64,000 bases of DNA from Streptomyces sp. ISL-43 (GCF_018614195.1 NZ_JAGGOT010000062.1:95061-159060); one strand, 5' to 3'; shown: positions 53,353 to 61,907, counted from the first letter of the stretch. The notes: a model not told the origin generated them from the letters alone. Numbers and translations: made by a program.

Positions 53353-54057
53353 GTGCGGCTGACCCCAACGGAGCGCGACCGGCTGCTGCTCCGCAGCGCT
53401 GCGGAACTGGCCAGGGCCCGGCGGGCCCGCGGACTCAAGCTCAACGTCCCGGAGGCCACCGCGCTCATCGCGGACACGGTCTGCGAGGCCGCGCGCGACG
53501 GCAAGCGACTCGCCGAGGCCATCGAGGAGGCCCGCTCCGTGCTGGGCCAGGGCGACGTCCTGCCCGGCGTCAGCGACGTGGTCACCGAGGTGCACGTGGA
53601 GGCCGTCTTCGACGACGGATCCCGCCTCGCCGTGGTCTCGTCCCCGATCCGGGACGCCGTCGGCCTGGGCGAGAACGCCCCCGGCGCGGTCGTGCCCGGC
53701 CCCGGCGCCCCCCAGCCGGAGCCCGCCCTGCACCTGCACGTGCGCAACACGGCCTCCGTGCCGGTCAGCGTCACCTCGCACTTCCACTTCTTCGAGGCGA
53801 ACCCGCGCCTGGACTTCGACCGCGCCGCGGCCTACGGCATGCGCCTGTGCGTGCCGGCGGGCTCCTCGGTCCGCTTCGACCCTGGCGGCGAGGCCGAGGT
53901 CGGCCTGGTCCCGATCGGCGGCGAGCGCGTCGCCATCGGCTTCGCCGGCCTGGTCGACGGACCCCTCGACGCCCCGGGCGCCAAGGCCGAGGCCCTGCGC
54001 CGCGCCGCCGCCTGCGGCTACCTCGGAACCGATGCGACGGACGGAGACCAGGCGTGA
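53353..54057 (+). CDS. ureAB: Urease gamma-beta fusion subunit
   Basis: 234 aa. N-terminal about 100 residues are urease gamma (LTPTERDRLLLRSAAELARARRARGLKLNVPEA, VLPGVSDVVTEV); the rest is urease beta (LHVRNTASVPVSVTSHFHFFEANPRLDFDR, GMRLCVPAGSSVRFDPG). The beta motif VTSHFHFFEANP is intact. Fused gamma-beta chains are known in some actinobacteria and Helicobacter. GTG start; its stop overlaps the GTG of ureC. Confidence 0.94.
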   Translation: MRLTPTERDRLLLRSAAELARARRARGLKLNVPEATALIADTVCEAARDGKRLAEAIEEARSVLGQGDVLPGVSDVVTEVHVEAVFDDGSRLAVVSSPIRDAVGLGENAPGAVVPGPGAPQPEPALHLHVRNTASVPVSVTSHFHFFEANPRLDFDRAAAYGMRLCVPAGSSVRFDPGGEAEVGLVPIGGERVAIGFAGLVDGPLDAPGAKAEALRRAAACGYLGTDATDGDQA

Positions 54058-55787
54058 GCAAGCAGACCCGGCACAGCGACCACTGCGCCCCCGGCAGCCG
54101 GCACATCGACCCGCACGAGTACGCCTCCGTCTTCGGCCCCCGCGCCGGGGACCGGGTCCGGCTCGGGGACTCCGGACTGACCGTCCGCGTGGAGTCCGAC
54201 TCCCAGAAGCCCGGCGACGAGTTCCTGGCCGGCTTCGGCAAGACCGCCCGCGACGGACTGCACCTGAAGGCCGCCGCCGTCCGCGACACCTGCGACGTGG
54301 TGATCAGCAACGTGCTGGTCATCGACGCCGTCCTCGGCATCCGCAAGGTCTCCATCGGCATCCGCGAGGGCCGCATCCACGCGATCGGCCGAGCCGGAAA
54401 CCCCGACACCCTCGACGGCGTCGACGTCGTCGTCGGCACCGGTACCTCGATCGTCTCCGGCGAGGGCCTGATCGCCACCGCCGGAGCCGTCGACACCCAC
54501 GTGCACCTGCTCTCCCCGCGCATCATGGAGGCCTCGCTCGCCGCGGGCGTCACCACGATCATCGGCCAGGAGTTCGGCCCGGTCTGGGGCGTCGGCGTCA
54601 ACTCCCCGTGGGCCCTGAAGCACGCCTTCAACGCCTTCGACGCCTGGCCCGTCAACATCGGCTTCCTCGCCCGCGGCTCCTCCTCGGACGCCGCCCCGCT
54701 GATCGAGGCCCTGGCCGAGGGCGGCGCGTCCGGCTTCAAGGTCCACGAGGACATGGGCGCCCACACCCGCGCCCTGGACACCGCCCTGCGCGTGGCCGAG
54801 GAGTACGACGTACAGGTCGCCCTGCACAGCGACGGCCTCAACGAGTGCCTGTCCGTCGAGGACACCCTGCGGGTCCTGGACGGCCGCACCATCCACGCCT
54901 TCCACATCGAGGGCTGCGGCGGCGGACACGTCCCCAACGTCCTGAAGATGGCGGGCGTGCCGAATGTGATCGGCTCCTCCACCAACCCGACCCTGCCCTT
55001 CGGCCGGGACGCGGTCGCCGAGCACTACGGCATGATCGTCTCCGTCCACGACCTCAAGCCCGACCTCCCCGGCGACGCCGCCATGGCCCGCGACCGGATC
55101 CGCGCCGGCACCATGGGCGCCGAGGACGTGCTGCACGACCTGGGCGCGATCGGCATCACCTCCTCCGACGCCCAGGGCATGGGCCGCGCCGGCGAGACCA
55201 TCCGCCGCACCTTCGCCATGGCCGCCAAGATGAAGGGCGAGCTGGGCCCGCTGGCCGGCGACGGCGACGGCGACGACAACGCCCGCGTCCTGCGCTACAT
55301 GGCCAAGCTGACCATCAACCCGGCCATCGCCCACGGACTGGCCCACGAGATCGGCTCCATCGAGGTCGGCAAGCTCGCCGACATCGTGCTGTGGCGCCCG
55401 CAGTTCTTCGGCGCCAAGCCGCAGCTGGTCCTCAAGTCCGGCTTCCCGGCCTACGGGGTCACCGGAGACCCCAACGCCGCCACCGACACCTGCGAACCGC
55501 TGGTCCTCGGCCCGCAGTTCGGCTCGTACGGGGCCACGGCCGCCGACATCTCCGTCGCCTTCGTCTCGGCCGCCGCGGCGGCCCTGGGAAGCGACGAGAT
55601 GCCGACCCGCAGGCGCCGGGTCGCCGTCCGGGGCACCCGCGGCATCGGCCCGGGGGACCTCCTCCTCAACTCCCGGGTGGGCGCGGTCGATGTGGACGCG
55701 CGCAGCGGGCTCGTCTCCCTGGACGGGGAACCGCTGCGCTCCGAAGCCGCCGAATCGGTGTCCCTCAACCGCCTGTACTTCCTGTAA
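54054..55787 (+). CDS. ureC: Urease alpha (catalytic) subunit, orphan type
   Basis: 577 aa. Hydrolyses urea at a di-nickel site. Metal and catalytic residues are kept: H149/H151 (THVHLLSP), carbamylated-type K229 (GFKVHED), H231, H258, H284, D372 (TSSDAQGMGR) and flap H332. The flap Cys normally before that His is Val331, and the CHH motif is VHD, so flap chemistry and thiol sensitivity should differ. No ureD, E, F or G accessory gene is present here; nickel insertion must rely on another locus, or the enzyme differs in metal use. GTG overlaps the ureAB stop. Confidence 0.93.
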   Translation: MSKQTRHSDHCAPGSRHIDPHEYASVFGPRAGDRVRLGDSGLTVRVESDSQKPGDEFLAGFGKTARDGLHLKAAAVRDTCDVVISNVLVIDAVLGIRKVSIGIREGRIHAIGRAGNPDTLDGVDVVVGTGTSIVSGEGLIATAGAVDTHVHLLSPRIMEASLAAGVTTIIGQEFGPVWGVGVNSPWALKHAFNAFDAWPVNIGFLARGSSSDAAPLIEALAEGGASGFKVHEDMGAHTRALDTALRVAEEYDVQVALHSDGLNECLSVEDTLRVLDGRTIHAFHIEGCGGGHVPNVLKMAGVPNVIGSSTNPTLPFGRDAVAEHYGMIVSVHDLKPDLPGDAAMARDRIRAGTMGAEDVLHDLGAIGITSSDAQGMGRAGETIRRTFAMAAKMKGELGPLAGDGDGDDNARVLRYMAKLTINPAIAHGLAHEIGSIEVGKLADIVLWRPQFFGAKPQLVLKSGFPAYGVTGDPNAATDTCEPLVLGPQFGSYGATAADISVAFVSAAAAALGSDEMPTRRRRVAVRGTRGIGPGDLLLNSRVGAVDVDARSGLVSLDGEPLRSEAAESVSLNRLYFL

Positions 55788-55798
55788 GGACCCCTGCC

Positions 55799-56836
55799 AT
55801 GACGAACAAGCCCGCCCACCACGGATTCCGGATGCCCGCCGAGTGGATGCCCCACGAGCGCACCTGGATGGCCTGGCCCAGCCCCAACCCCACCTTCACC
55901 AACGCGCAGGAGCTCGCCGAGGCCCGCGAGGCCTGGGGCGCCGTGGCCCGCGCGGTGCGTACGTACGAGCCCGTGACCCTGGTGGTCTCGCCCGGTGACG
56001 CCGAGAGCGCCCGAGCCATCGTCGGCGACGACGTCGAGCTGGTGGAGCGGGAGCTCGACGACGCCTGGATGCGCGACATCGGCCCGACCTTCGTCACCAA
56101 CGACGCCGGCGAGCTGGCCGCCGTCGACTGGACCTTCAACGGCTGGGGCGCCCAGGAGTGGGCCCGCTGGGACCACGACTCGAAGATCGCCCAGGCCGTC
56201 TCGGACCTCGCCGGGACCCGTACGTACAGCACCCCGCTCGTCAACGAGGGCGGCGCCATCCACGTCGACGGCGAGGGCACCGTGCTCCTCACCGACACCG
56301 TGCAGCTGGGCAAGGGCCGCAACCCCGACTGGAGCCGCGAGGAGGTCGAGGCCGAGATCCACGCCCACCTGGGCACCACCAAGGCGATCTGGCTCCCGTA
56401 CGGCCTGGCCGGCGACTACGGCACCTACGGCACCCAGGGCCACGTCGACATCGTCGCCGCCTTCGCCCGCCCCGGCGTGGTCATGGTCCACACCCAGCCC
56501 GACCCGGCCCACCCGGACCACGAGCGCGGCAAGACCATCGCCGCCATCCTGCGCGCGTCCACCGACGCGCGGGGCCGCCGGCTGGAGGTCGTGGAGGTCC
56601 CGGCGCCGACCGTGCTGGAAGAGGACGGCGAGTGGGTCGACTACTCCTACATCAACCACTACCTGTGCAACGGCGGCGTGGTCCTGTGCGCCTTCGACGA
56701 CCCGCGCGACGAGGAGGCGGCGGAGATCTTCCGCTCTCTGTTCCCCGAGCGGACCGTGACGCTCGTCGACGCACGTACGATTTTCGCCGGGGGTGGCGGA
56801 ATCCACTGCATCACCCAGCAGCAGCCGAAGGTCTGA
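55799..56836 (+). CDS. aguA: Agmatine deiminase
   Basis: 345 aa. Converts agmatine to N-carbamoylputrescine and ammonia. Pentein fold: MPAEWMPHERTWMAWP, DDAWMRDIGPTFV, VNEGGAIHVDGEGT, GTYGTQGHVDIVAAF and the nucleophilic Cys in AGGGGIHCITQQQP. Eleven bases after ureC in the same operon. The pairing suggests breakdown of arginine- or agmatine-derived nitrogen, although agmatine deiminase does not itself yield urea. Confidence 0.94.
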   Translation: MTNKPAHHGFRMPAEWMPHERTWMAWPSPNPTFTNAQELAEAREAWGAVARAVRTYEPVTLVVSPGDAESARAIVGDDVELVERELDDAWMRDIGPTFVTNDAGELAAVDWTFNGWGAQEWARWDHDSKIAQAVSDLAGTRTYSTPLVNEGGAIHVDGEGTVLLTDTVQLGKGRNPDWSREEVEAEIHAHLGTTKAIWLPYGLAGDYGTYGTQGHVDIVAAFARPGVVMVHTQPDPAHPDHERGKTIAAILRASTDARGRRLEVVEVPAPTVLEEDGEWVDYSYINHYLCNGGVVLCAFDDPRDEEAAEIFRSLFPERTVTLVDARTIFAGGGGIHCITQQQPKV

Positions 56837-56882
56837 CCCCGTCCGCAGGACGGGACGGGCCGACCAGAACGAGGAGTGGGCC

Positions 56883-57491
56883 ATGGTGGCGGGTGAGGTA
56901 CGTGCCGCGCGCAAGAACGCGCCGCCGCGCGAGGACGTACTGGTCGCCGCCATGGCCACCATCGCCGAACGAGGCCTCGAAGGGCTGACCATGGCCGGCC
57001 TGGGCCGCCAGGTGGGCATGAGCAGCGGCCACCTCCTCTACTACTTCCGCACCAAGGACGAGCTCCTGCTGCAGACGCTGGAGTGGAGCGAGGCGGCGCT
57101 GGGCACCGAGCGGCGGGCCCTGCTGTCCCGCCGCGGCCCCGCGCGCGAGCGGCTGCAGGCGTACGTCGACCTGTACGTGCCCCAGGCCGCCCGGGACCCG
57201 CACTGGACACTGTGGCTGGAGGTCTGGAACCGCTCGCAGAACGCCGGACACGGGGAGCGGGAGCGGCAGGCTGCCATCGAGGGCGCCTGGCATCGCGACC
57301 TGGTGGCCCTGCTCGCCGAGGGCATCTCGCGCGGGGAGTTCCGCCCGGTCGACCCGGACCGCTTCGCGGCCCGGCTGCGGGCCCTGCTCGACGGGTTCAG
57401 CATCCAGGTCGCCGTCGGCCTGCCCGGGATAGGGCGGGGCGACATCCTGGCCCACGTCTCGGAATTCCTCGATGAGGCGCTCGTATCGTGA
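56883..57491 (+). CDS. TetR-family regulator of the urease/agmatine locus
   Basis: 202 aa. Helix-turn-helix at residues about 15-60 (VLVAAMATIAERGLEGLTMAGLGRQVGMSSGHLLYYFRTKDELL), C-terminal ligand domain with WTLWLEVWNRSQ. ATG at 56883 after GAGGAG. Last gene of the ureAB-ureC-aguA unit, 46 bp after aguA, so probably autoregulated through the dyads at 53239 and 53306. Confidence 0.9.
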   Translation: MVAGEVRAARKNAPPREDVLVAAMATIAERGLEGLTMAGLGRQVGMSSGHLLYYFRTKDELLLQTLEWSEAALGTERRALLSRRGPARERLQAYVDLYVPQAARDPHWTLWLEVWNRSQNAGHGERERQAAIEGAWHRDLVALLAEGISRGEFRPVDPDRFAARLRALLDGFSIQVAVGLPGIGRGDILAHVSEFLDEALVS

Positions 57492-57549
57492 GACGCGCGT
57501 CCACACATGCGGACGCCTGTGGCAGACTGCCGACGTGCCTGCTCAGCTC

Positions 57550-57591
57550 ATGATTATGGACAGCAGCGCGCCGGTCCGCAGTGACCGCTGA
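57550..57591 (+). CDS. Possible leader ORF upstream of cimA
   Basis: Thirteen codons starting MIMDSSAPVRSDR, ending just before an attenuator-like terminator. It has only one Ile and one Val codon, so unlike the ilvB leader it lacks a clear regulatory codon run. Coding is uncertain. Confidence 0.35.
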   Translation: MIMDSSAPVRSDR

Positions 57592-57643
57592 ACCGTGAAA
57601 GAACTTCGCGGAGGCGGCCATCGTGCCCCAGACCCGCGCGCAG

Positions 57644-57670
57644 ACCTCTCGCACCCGCGAGAGGTTTTTT
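57644..57670 (+). terminator. Attenuator-like terminator before cimA
   Basis: ACCTCTCG (57644-57651) pairs with CGAGAGGT (57658-57665), loop CACCCG, followed by TTTTTTCGTTTT. A U-tract terminator about 100 bp before the start codon, nearly the same design as the ilvB attenuator. Confidence 0.8.
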
Positions 57671-57772
57671 CGTTTTCCGGCTCCAAACATGCCGGGAGCG
57701 GGCAGCGCGCGATGATGGGGGCAGTGGATCCCGGGCATCCGGAACCACTCATCCGACAGGAGTCAGATCAGC

Positions 57773-59404
57773 ATGACGACGACAGAGGCGACTGAGCCGA
57801 CTGCGCCGGCTACGGGCCCCGACGACGGCTTCCACGTCTTCGACACGACCCTGCGCGACGGCGCCCAGCGTGAGGGCATCAACCTCACGGTCGCTGACAA
57901 GCTGACGATCGCCCGGCACCTGGACGACTTCGGGGTGGGGTTCATCGAGGGCGGCTGGCCCGGCGCCAACCCCCGTGACACGGAGTTCTTCTCCCGCGCC
58001 CGCGTGGAGATCGACTTCAAGCACGCCCAGCTCGTCGCCTTCGGCGCGACCCGCCGGGCGGGCGGCTCCGCCGCCACCGACCCGCAGGTGCGCGCCCTGC
58101 TGGAATCCGGCGCCCCGGTGATCACTCTGGTCGCCAAGTCCCACGACCGGCACGTCGAGCTGGCCCTGCGCACCACCCTCGACGAGAACCTGGAGATGGT
58201 CCGCGACACCGTCTCCCACCTGGTCGCCCAGGGCCGCCGGGTCTTCGTCGACTGCGAGCACTTCTTCGACGGCTACCGCGCCAACGCCGAGTACGCCAAG
58301 TCCGTCGTCCGCGTCGCGCACGAGGCCGGCGCCGACGTCGTCATCCTGTGCGACACCAACGGCGGCATGCTGCCCGCACAGGTGACCGCGACCGTCGCCA
58401 CCGTCCTCGCCGACACCGGAGCCCGCCTGGGCATCCACGCCCAGGACGACACCGGTTGCGCCGTGGCCAACACACTGGCCGCCGTCGACGCGGGCGCCAC
58501 CCACGTCCAGTGCACCGCGAACGGCTACGGCGAGCGGGTCGGCAACGCCAACCTCTTCCCGGTCGTCGCCGCGCTGGAGATCAAGTACGGCCGCAAGGTC
58601 CTCCCCGAGGGCGCACTCGCCGAGATGACCCGGATCTCGCACGCCATCGCCGAGGTCGTCAACCTCACCCCCTCCACCCACCAGCCCTACGTCGGCGTCT
58701 CCGCCTTCGCGCACAAGGCGGGCCTGCACGCCTCGGCCATCAAGGTCGACCCGGACCTGTACCAGCACATCGACCCCGAGCGGGTCGGCAACACCATGCG
58801 GATGCTGGTCTCCGACATGGCCGGCCGCGCCTCCATCGAGCTCAAGGGCAAGGAGCTCGGCGTCGAGCTGGGCGGGGACCGCGCGCTGATCTCCCGGGTC
58901 GTGGAGCGGGTCAAGGAGCGGGAGCTCCAGGGCTACACGTACGAGGCCGCCGACGCCTCCTTCGAGCTGCTGCTGCGCGCCGAGGCCGAGGGGCGTGCGC
59001 GCAAGTACTTCCGCATCGAGTCCTGGCGGGCGATCGTCGAGGACCGCCCCGACGGCACGCACGCCAACGAGGCCACGGTGAAGCTGTGGGCCAAGGGCGA
59101 GCGGATCGTCGCGACGGCGGAGGGCAACGGCCCGGTCAACGCGCTGGACCGCGCGCTGCGGGTGGCGCTGGAGCGGTTCTACCCGCAGCTGGCGAAGTTC
59201 GAGCTGATCGACTACAAGGTCCGCATCCTGGAGGGCAAGCACGGCACGGAGTCCACGACGCGCGTGCTGGTCACCACGACGGACGGCACCCGCGAGTGGA
59301 ACACGGTGGGCGTCGCCGAGAACGTGATCGCGGCGTCCTGGCAGGCCTTGGAGGACGCCTTCACCTTCGGCCTCCTGCACGCGGGCGTGGAACCGGCGGA
59401 GTAG
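57773..59404 (+). CDS. cimA: (R)-citramalate synthase
   Basis: 543 aa. Condenses pyruvate and acetyl-CoA to citramalate, giving 2-ketobutyrate for isoleucine without threonine. DRE-TIM barrel: VFDTTLRDGAQREGINL, FIEGGWPGANP, CDTNGGMLP, TANGYGERVGNANL; C-terminal LeuA allosteric domain (about 415-530) with GNGPVNALDRALR. The metal-binding HxH motif reads IHAQDD, with Gln in place of the second His. A citramalate synthase subtype is favoured over 2-isopropylmalate synthase by length and the EGGWPGANP motif. Confidence 0.9.
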   Translation: MTTTEATEPTAPATGPDDGFHVFDTTLRDGAQREGINLTVADKLTIARHLDDFGVGFIEGGWPGANPRDTEFFSRARVEIDFKHAQLVAFGATRRAGGSAATDPQVRALLESGAPVITLVAKSHDRHVELALRTTLDENLEMVRDTVSHLVAQGRRVFVDCEHFFDGYRANAEYAKSVVRVAHEAGADVVILCDTNGGMLPAQVTATVATVLADTGARLGIHAQDDTGCAVANTLAAVDAGATHVQCTANGYGERVGNANLFPVVAALEIKYGRKVLPEGALAEMTRISHAIAEVVNLTPSTHQPYVGVSAFAHKAGLHASAIKVDPDLYQHIDPERVGNTMRMLVSDMAGRASIELKGKELGVELGGDRALISRVVERVKERELQGYTYEAADASFELLLRAEAEGRARKYFRIESWRAIVEDRPDGTHANEATVKLWAKGERIVATAEGNGPVNALDRALRVALERFYPQLAKFELIDYKVRILEGKHGTESTTRVLVTTTDGTREWNTVGVAENVIAASWQALEDAFTFGLLHAGVEPAE

Positions 59405-59539
59405 TCCCGGCGGCGGTCGGCGGGCGTCGGCCTGCTCCTTGCGGAAATCCTCGCGGGTCATGGCCCGCGCGTCGGCCCAGACCTCGCCCGGCTTCGGCCC
59501 GGCGAGGTCTGCCGCCGTGAAATCGGTGGGCGATGGTCC
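59405..59539 (-). other. Possible protein remnant on the minus strand
   Basis: A start-less frame reads GPSPTDFTAADLAGPKPG, then a charged stretch with ARAMTREDFRKEQADARR. Third positions are about 90 percent G or C and the sequence looks protein-like, but there is no start after the preceding stop (59540-59542) except an internal ATG at 59461, and no stop before it runs antisense into cimA. It may be the relic of a small gene. Confidence 0.3.
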
Positions 59540-59575
59540 TTATGTCCATCTCACACAAGATTGCACCTGTTCGGG

Positions 59576-59581
59576 TAGCGT
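59576..59581 (+). promoter_or_regulatory. -10 hexamer for a leaderless transcript of the TPM-like gene
   Basis: TAGCGT ends seven bases before the ATG at 59589; no ribosome site. Confidence 0.5.
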
Positions 59582-59588
59582 CGTGACC

Positions 59589-60944
59589 ATGAGGACCAGG
59601 CATATATCCGTACTCTCCGGCCGGCTTCTGACCGGTCTGCTGCTGGCCCTGTCCGCGACCGCCCTGGTGGTCGCCCCACAGGCTTCGGCGGCCACCGGAA
59701 CCAGCACCGTGGCGGAGGCCCTCAAGAAGGGCCCGGTCTACGTCGACCCCCGCGCCGAGGCGCAGCTGCCGCCCGCGCAGGCGGAGGCACTCGCGAAGAA
59801 GATCAAGGATGCCGGGAAGCCGGTGTTCGTGGCCGTGCTGCCGGCCACCGCCGAGTTCCCCGCGGCCACCGTGCTCAAGACGGTCCGTACCGAGACCGGC
59901 ATCACCGGCCTCTACGCGATCCGGCTCGGCGACGGCTTCAACGCCGGCGCCGACAAGGCGGTCATGCCGACCAACGCGGTCCGCAACCTGGTCGACGCCG
60001 TCAAGGCCGGCGGCCCGGTCGACGCGAGCACCGAGCTCAACAACTTCGTGGATCAGGCCCTCGCCCAGGCCAAGGGCAAGGCCCCGGCCTCCTGGAGCGG
60101 TGCGAGCACGGAAGGCGAAGGCGCCCCGGTCGGCGCCCTGATCGGCCTCGGAGCCGTGGCCGTGGTCGGCGGCGGCGGTGCGTACGCGCTGGTCAAGCGC
60201 AACCGCAAGAAGAAGGAAGAGATCCGCCGCGAGGCCGTCGCCCGGCTGGGCGTGGTCGTCGACGAGGACATCACGGCCTTCGGCGAGGAGCTCGACCGCC
60301 TCGACTTCCACCCCGGCGAACCCGGCGCGGACGACGCCATGCGGGCGGACTACGAGCAGGGCCTCGACTCGTACGAGAAGGCCAAGCAGATCATGGCCTC
60401 CGTGCAGCACCCCGAGGAGGTCAAGGGGGTCACCCAGGCGCTGGAGGACGGCCGGTACGCCCTGGCCCGCCTCGACGCGCGCCGGCAGGGCCGGCCGCTG
60501 CCCGAGCGCCGTGCGCCCTGCTTCTTCGACCCGCGCCACGGGCCGAGCACCGAGGACGCGGACTGGGCCCCGGCGGGCGGGGCCGCCCGTACCGTGCCCG
60601 TCTGCGCGGCCGACGCGGTACGGCTGCGCGACGGCCAGGACCCGGCGGTCCGCACCGTCGACACCGAGCACGGGCCGCGCCCCTACTACGACGCCGGCCC
60701 GGCGTACGGTCCCTGGGCCGGCGGCTACTTCGGCGGCGGCATGCTGCCCGGCCTGCTCATGGGCACGATGCTCGGTTCGATGATGTCCAGTCCGGCCTAC
60801 GCCTCCGACTTCGGCGGGGGCAACGGCTTCGACGGCGGTGACGTCTCCGGCGCCGATTTCAACCCGTCCGACTTCGGCGGCGGGGACTTCGGCGGCGGGG
60901 GCGGGTTCGACGGCGGAGGCGGCTTCGGCGGGGGCGACTTCTGA
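59589..60944 (+). CDS. Secreted, membrane-anchored TPM-like protein with Gly-rich tail
   Basis: 451 aa. Sec signal (LLTGLLLALSATALVVAPQASAA), an extracytoplasmic domain of about 130 residues (VFVAVLPATAEF ... GLYAIRLGDGFNAG) reminiscent of TPM domains, one membrane helix (GALIGLGAVAVVGGGGAYALV), a cytoplasmic charged region (about 190-345), and a C-terminus of DFGGG repeats. The architecture resembles other actinobacterial TPM-like envelope proteins; function unknown. The repeat tail could aid self-association. Confidence 0.8.
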   Translation: MRTRHISVLSGRLLTGLLLALSATALVVAPQASAATGTSTVAEALKKGPVYVDPRAEAQLPPAQAEALAKKIKDAGKPVFVAVLPATAEFPAATVLKTVRTETGITGLYAIRLGDGFNAGADKAVMPTNAVRNLVDAVKAGGPVDASTELNNFVDQALAQAKGKAPASWSGASTEGEGAPVGALIGLGAVAVVGGGGAYALVKRNRKKKEEIRREAVARLGVVVDEDITAFGEELDRLDFHPGEPGADDAMRADYEQGLDSYEKAKQIMASVQHPEEVKGVTQALEDGRYALARLDARRQGRPLPERRAPCFFDPRHGPSTEDADWAPAGGAARTVPVCAADAVRLRDGQDPAVRTVDTEHGPRPYYDAGPAYGPWAGGYFGGGMLPGLLMGTMLGSMMSSPAYASDFGGGNGFDGGDVSGADFNPSDFGGGDFGGGGGFDGGGGFGGGDF

Positions 60945-60996
60945 GCCGCCCCCGGTCCTGGACGAGGTCGTGGACCAGGTCCTGAAGCGGCCGGGG

Positions 60997-61623
60997 TCAG
61001 GCCTGCTTGATCGCCGAGATGTCGAAGGTCAGCTTCACCTTGTCGCTGACCATCACGCCGCCCGTCTCCAGGGCCGCGTTCCAGGTCAGGCCCCAGTCGG
61101 AGCGCAGGATCTCGGCGGAGCCCTCGAAGCCGACGCGCTCGTTGCCGTAGACGTCGGTGGCCGAGCCGTTGAACTCCAGGTCGATGGAGAGCGGGCGCGT
61201 GACGTCCTTGATGGTCAGCTCGCCGGTGACGCGGTACTTGTCGCCGCCGAGCTGTGCCGCCCGCGTGGAGCGGAAGGTCATCAGCGGGAACGTCTCGGCG
61301 TCGAAGAAGTCGCCGGAGCGCAGGTGGCCGTCGCGGTCGCCGATGCCGGTGTCGACGGAGGCGATCTTCACGTCGATGGAGGCGGTGGAGCGGGACGGGT
61401 CGGCGCCGTCGAGGCGCAGGACGCCCTCGTGGTCGGCGAAGGCGCCGCGGACGTTGGTGACCATCGCGTGGCGGACCGTGAAGCCGATGCTGCTGTGGGC
61501 GGCGTCGATGGTGTAGTCGCCGGTGAGGGCGGCGAGGGCCGGGTCCACGTCGAGCGTGGCGACGGCGCCGAGGCCGCCTTCCTGGGCCTGGGCGGTCTGG
61601 TTGCGGCGGGTGAAGAGACCCAT
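60997..61623 (-). CDS. YceI-family lipid-binding protein
   Basis: 208 aa. YceI lipocalin-like barrel: GDYTIDAAHSSIGFTVRHAMVTNVRGAF, KIASVDTGIGDRDGHLRSGDFFDAETFPLMTFRS, VTGELTIKDVTRPLSIDLEF and FEGSAEILRSDWGLTWNAAL. The barrel binds isoprenoid-type lipids in characterised members. There is no classical signal peptide; the N-terminus is GLFTRRNQTAQAQ. Divergent from accB; two MarR-type operator-like repeats lie upstream. Confidence 0.92.
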   Translation of the reverse strand: MGLFTRRNQTAQAQEGGLGAVATLDVDPALAALTGDYTIDAAHSSIGFTVRHAMVTNVRGAFADHEGVLRLDGADPSRSTASIDVKIASVDTGIGDRDGHLRSGDFFDAETFPLMTFRSTRAAQLGGDKYRVTGELTIKDVTRPLSIDLEFNGSATDVYGNERVGFEGSAEILRSDWGLTWNAALETGGVMVSDKVKLTFDISAIKQA

Positions 61624-61683
61624 GACTTGCTCCTCGGTAGCGTGCTGCTCGGTTCGGTACCCGGGTGTCCACCCGGCCTTATG

Positions 61684-61737
61684 TTCGTTTAACTTTCAAC
61701 AAGAATGACGCTAGACCCATTTCGTTCAAATTTCAAC
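61684..61737. promoter_or_regulatory. Two MarR-type operator-like repeats between yceI and accB
   Basis: TTCGTTTAACTTTCAAC (61684-61700) and TTCGTTCAAATTTCAAC (61721-61737) match at 15 of 17 positions and are 37 bp apart. Each contains the dyad GTTnAA-N2-TTnAAC. They lie 60-115 bp before the YceI gene. Confidence 0.7.
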
Positions 61738-61808
61738 TTCTAGGGTTCGTGTCGGCGGTTTCTCGCGATGTTTGTGGGATACCGACAAAGGAAGAAGGTC
61801 CCCTCTGG

Positions 61809-61888
61809 CAGTGTCCACTCGTCCCTCCGTGGTTCTGTCCGGGCCGGACAGCGGAAGACACCCGACACTGTGTGGATTCGACGGAGGG
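61809..61888. repeat. Interleaved inverted repeats upstream of accB
   Basis: CAGTGTC (61809-61815)/GACACTG (61864-61870), CCCTCCGT (61823-61830)/ACGGAGGG (61881-61888), and the 17-bp palindrome CTGTCCGG-G-CCGGACAG (61835-61851). The first two pairs cross. ACACTGTGT at 61865-61873 is also palindromic. Confidence 0.6.
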
Positions 61889-61907
61889 TTTTGCCGGTCC
61901 CACTTCG

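Noticed and set aside
57550..57670. T-box riboswitch before cimA
   Set aside because: The conserved T-box antiterminator sequence was not found; only a simple hairpin with a U-tract is present.
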